NCBI GenBank assembly: GCA_007258455.2
Contig: VDFB02047230.1
Location: forward strand, 159,348,635-159,412,634
DNA: 64,000 bases
Reading direction: 5' to 3'
From: Sequoia sempervirens
Lineage: Eukaryota; Streptophyta; Pinopsida; Cupressales; Cupressaceae
A model generated the notes under the pieces. That model had not been told where the DNA came from, ran no database searches, and was given only the letters and a program-made list of their open reading frames with translations. Positions within the stretch are counted from its first letter, which is position 1. Each line of letters starts with the position of its first letter. Shown one piece after another: positions 61,101 through 64,000 of this stretch. The position numbers were made by a program, and so were the translations under genes.

Positions 61101-61240
61101 TTTAATTAGGCATCGTTGTAGCTGGTGGAAAGAGTGTCACTATATGGAAATTCTTGACAAAGGTGTTAAAATCTCCAAGAGTGTCGTTGTATCTGTAAAA
61201 CCAAAAAAGCAGACTTCAAGAGAAAAATTCATTAAATGTG
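58182..61240 (-). other. Long 5' leader of the Tat/Ogre element
   Basis: About 3 kb between primer site and gag with no recognisable protein on either strand. A 240-bp period duplication is visible: TACGTCTTCTAATGTACTTTG at 58829 and TACGTCTTCTCATGTACTTTG at 59068, each followed by TGATGTCTAAGTTTGAAAT. Long leaders are common in this group. Confidence 0.6.
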
Positions 61241-61267
61241 ATCAGTTCTTCCCTCCTAGCACCAAAA
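61241..61267 (-). other. Primer binding site region
   Basis: On the minus strand, right after the 5' LTR end (GTCACA), the sequence is TTTTGGTGCTAGGAGGGAAG. Position and TGGTGC-type start fit a tRNA primer site; the tRNA is not assigned. Confidence 0.6.
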
Positions 61268-62644
61268 TGTGACTGACGGATTAGTATGGGCTGACTACAC
61301 TTGTTCCATGAGGATATGAAGCATATTCAAGCCACTAAACATCAGTCCAATAAGATCAATCAATAAAAACTAAACCAAGCATCCATTAAAAATTAGCATA
61401 TCAAACTACGAAAGCTTTAAACACCTATTCTAATCCATTGAAACTTATCCTATTGGGGAGTGGTGCCACATTGATGTGGAATGGTGACCCTTTCCCAATC
61501 CCGTGGATAAATGAGCCTATTTCAATCGATTCCATTAAAGAGAATCAATGAAACTGACGATGTGTGATTAAACATGATTTTAATATTAAACTAACATGAT
61601 GCAAGCTATTTTAACATGATATACACTAAGATGTTTGATATGGATGTATGCAAAACTAATCTAAATGGATTTTAAGCTAAAAATATTGAAACCCTAATTA
61701 CAAGATATACTAAATGTATGCATCTATGTTATCATGGAAGCCATTAATGGAAGCTAAGCTAATATGCAAGTGAATTAAGCCAAAATGATGTTAAATGTGA
61801 GTACAAATGCAAATGATTTTAACAACATAAGTTTGCTCTTAAAAGTTGGATCCATTTGTCTCCAAAGAGTGACCTATTTATAGGAGGACAAATGAGAAAT
61901 GAAGGGTTGAGATCAAAAAGGTTAATCAATGGTCAAAAAGGGAGGAAGGATGAAACATGGATCATGGATTCTCATCAATGGATGAGAATAAATGATCACA
62001 TCAATCAAGGAAAGAATCAAGGGCTCATGTTCTTTAAAAAAATAGACTTTTAACTTGCACAAGAAGTCTTGTAAGTTTGTTAGGAGGAAGAATATTCCCT
62101 TTGTTCAAATGTGTGAGAAAGGGGAATATTGTTTGAAATATTCTCACGGGTGAGGGAAATTAGATATTTAGAAAATTAAAACAAAGTTTAATTGTGCAAA
62201 AGGGAAAGGAATATTTCATTTGGAGGAATGTGCAAAAGAAGAATATTCCTTTGCAAGTGGGGGGATTAGATTAATTAGTAATTGATAATGTCAGTTAGGA
62301 GAATTTCATGATATTCATTAAATAAAGTGATTTAATGAAAAAGGGGGAAAGTGATATGATATTTAATTAAATAACTTAGGGTTATTTAATTAAATAAGAG
62401 GGCATAAGGATTTAAATTAAATAAATTGATGTATTTAATTTAATAAGACGAAATGTTAGCATGAAAGGGGATGAATTAACCTAATTAGATTAATTAGATC
62501 AATAGATGAAAATGACATAATTAATTAAATAGCTAGGCTAATTTAATCAATTAAGTGAAAAGAGGATGGGTTTTAGGAAGAAGTGATGTTAGTATATCTG
62601 ATTCGAGTGCATGATATCATTCAAGACATTTTAAAGTGTTTATA
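61268..62644 (-). repeat. 5' LTR of the Tat/Ogre element (1377 bp)
   Basis: Pairs with 43188-44598 with scattered substitutions and a deletion of about 20 bp near 62218. TATA palindrome CCTATTTATAGG at 61873-61884. The outer end reads TATA where the partner has TACA. Confidence 0.92.
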
Positions 62645-64000
62645 GTAAGAAGTCTTCAAGGTGATGGGTATTTCATGTTATTGATTGATGATTATTCTAG
62701 AATGACATGGGTTTCTTTTCTCAAAGAAAGATTAGAAGCTCTAGATAAGTTTAAAGCAATCCAAGTTATGGTTGAGAATGTAATGGATATGAAAATTAAG
62801 TGTTTAAGGTCTGAAAAAGGTGGAGAATTCACCTCTAATGAGTTTAACAATTTATATGAGAATCATGGGATAAAGCAGCATTTATCTACCCCTAAGACTC
62901 CTCAACATAATGGAGTATTTGAAAGAAAGAATAGGACTATTCAGGAAGCTACAAGAACAATGATGAAAGAGCTAAACCTCTTGGAAGCCTACTGGAGAGA
63001 AGCAATTCATACTGATGTCTACGTTTTTAATAGAGTTTAAGCAAGAGAAAACAGTGCAAAGACTCCCTATGAGTTGTGGTATGGAAGGATTCCTAATGTC
63101 AATTACTTCAGAGTGTTTGGAAGCAAATGTTATATTAGAAGAGATGAAGAAAACTTAGGAAAGTTTGATATAAGATCTAATGAAGGTATCTTTCTTGGAT
63201 ATTCTACTAGAAGAAAAGCTTACCGATGCTACAACAAGAGGCTAAAGAGGATTGTTGAGAGTGAATGTGCCAAAGTGGATGAAGACTTACAAAAGAACTC
63301 AATGGTGATAAATGAATATGAATCAAACGAGTCCTCTTGCAAAGAAAATGACAAAGATGAAAGTAAGGAAAAATAAGTTTAGATTGAAGAGAAAGAAACT
63401 CCAAAAAGGATCCCTAAGACTCCTAAGTATATGCAGAAGAATTATTCTGAAGATCAGATCATTGGTGAAAAAAATAAAGGTGCTTTGACAAGGAGAAAAG
63501 TTGTTATGGCCGAAGAACAAGTAAATCTATGTTTACTCTCTAAATTTGAACCCAAAACAATGATTGAAGCATGTAAGGATGAATATTGGATTGAGGCTAT
63601 GGTTCAAAAGAACTAATGCAGATTGAGAAGAATTAGACTTGGGAACTTGTCTCAAGATTTGATAACAAGAATGTGATTGGAACTAAGCGGGTATTTTGGA
63701 ACAAACTAAATGATAATGGAGGAGTAGCAAGAAACAAGGCAAGGCTTGTGTGTAAGGGCTACTCACAAATAGGAATAGATTTTGAGGAGACATTTGCTCT
63801 GGTGGTAAGAATGGAAGCTATCAAGATGTTTAGCCCATGAGGATTTCGAGGTTTATCAAATGGATGTGAAGTCTACATTCTTGAATGGTGATTTGGAAGG
63901 AGAAGTATATATTAAACACCCGAAAGGATTTTAGTTATCAGACAAATTAGATATGGTCTATAGATTGAAAAACGAATTATATGAATTGAATTAATTAATA
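62645..64000 (+). pseudogene. Host Copia integrase and RT start, broken, runs off window
   Basis: Resumes the host Copia frame after the Gypsy insertion. Integrase core: VRSLQGDGYFMLLIDDYSRM with the first catalytic Asp, then CLRSEKGGEF near 62808, where the usual second Asp (SDNGGEF) is Glu, then QHNGVFERKNRT near 62900 with the catalytic Glu. A TAA at about 63038 interrupts; the frame goes on with YELWYGRIPNVNYFRVFGSK. A spacer (63240-63610) leads into [22 protein letters not shown] near 63735, then after a frameshift at about 63835 YQMDVKSTFLNGDLEGEVY, which contains the first RT catalytic Asp. The rest of RT is outside the window. Confidence 0.9.

Larger units (their letters stand above)
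43188..62644 (-). mobile_element. Tat/Ogre-type Ty3/Gypsy element, 19.5 kb
   Basis: Two LTRs in the same orientation, 43188-44598 and 61268-62644, bound 16.7 kb. On the minus strand each starts TGTAGACACTTAAAAATG or its decayed form and ends GGTCACA or GTCACA. Minus-strand gene order is gag, protease, RT, RNase H, a second (archaeal-type) RNase H, integrase: the dual RNase H and great length place it in the Tat/Ogre group. An antisense PMD gene lies between integrase and 3' LTR. It is inserted in the host Copia with target duplication GTAAG (62645-62649); the other copy reads GAAG (43184-43187), one base lost. Many stops in gag-pol show it is inactive. Confidence 0.92.
27201..64000 (+). mobile_element. 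Host Ty1/Copia element split by four insertions
   Basis: One + strand Copia element can be followed across the window: 5' LTR (about 27201-36040, minus two inserts), primer binding site (36043-36057), gag-protease-pre-integrase (41550-43187, after one insert) and integrase-RT (62645 to the window end, after another insert). Continuity is shown by the coding frame: GAG-pre-integrase ends in LYGPTK at 43182 and resumes with VRSLQGDGYF at 62645, giving the usual spacing between GP and RSLQG. Stops and frameshifts show it is dead. Its remaining RT, RNase H and 3' LTR must lie beyond 64000. Confidence 0.8.

Overview
The window looks like nuclear DNA of a large, repeat-rich plant genome. The LTR retrotransposon families are plant-type: Ty1/Copia elements primed at TGGTATCAGAGC-like sites, and a Tat/Ogre-type Ty3/Gypsy element with two RNase H domains and an antisense plant mobile domain (PMD) ORF. 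The DNA is AT-rich, and no intact host gene, tRNA, rRNA or CRISPR array is visible. A gymnosperm or other giant-genome seed plant fits, but the sequence does not settle the species. Nearly every coding trace is a decayed transposon gene.

Left part (1-15.9 kb). A broken Gypsy gag (about 250-1070, + strand) is followed by a decayed minus-strand element end (about 2450-3450). A 3484-bp solo LTR (5006-8489) has a perfect TTATA target-site duplication. It sits inside an older AT-rich repeat, a second copy of which lies at 20.4-21.3 kb. At 8902-12816 two Helitron-like 3' ends (hairpin plus CTAG) point outward in inverted orientation and enclose a purine-only microsatellite block and tandem repeats. 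13.0-14.3 kb is a less repetitive island with a possible exon or ORF, nothing certain.

Middle part (15.9-27.2 kb). A 3.7-kb field of degenerate telomere-like DNA (15886-19575) is arranged G-strand, C-strand, G-strand, C-strand, the orientation expected of end-to-end telomere joins. It is followed by AT-rich repeats. Then comes a decayed minus-strand relative of the 43-62 kb Gypsy element that keeps its 3' non-coding region but no recognisable pol.

Right part (27.2-64 kb). One old + strand Copia element (LTR from about 27201, primer site 36043, gag-protease 41.5-43.2 kb, integrase-RT 62.6 kb to the window end) is split by four separate insertions. These are a 2.55-kb non-autonomous element (27843-30396), an internally deleted Copia (31070-35757, TSD CCCTT), a 5.45-kb non-coding LARD-like element (36063-41516), and a 19.5-kb minus-strand Tat/Ogre-type Gypsy element (43188-62644). 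The Gypsy element carries, between integrase and 3' LTR and on the opposite strand to gag-pol, a decayed PMD gene. All the gag/pol reading frames contain stops or frameshifts, so none of these elements can supply its own proteins as it stands.
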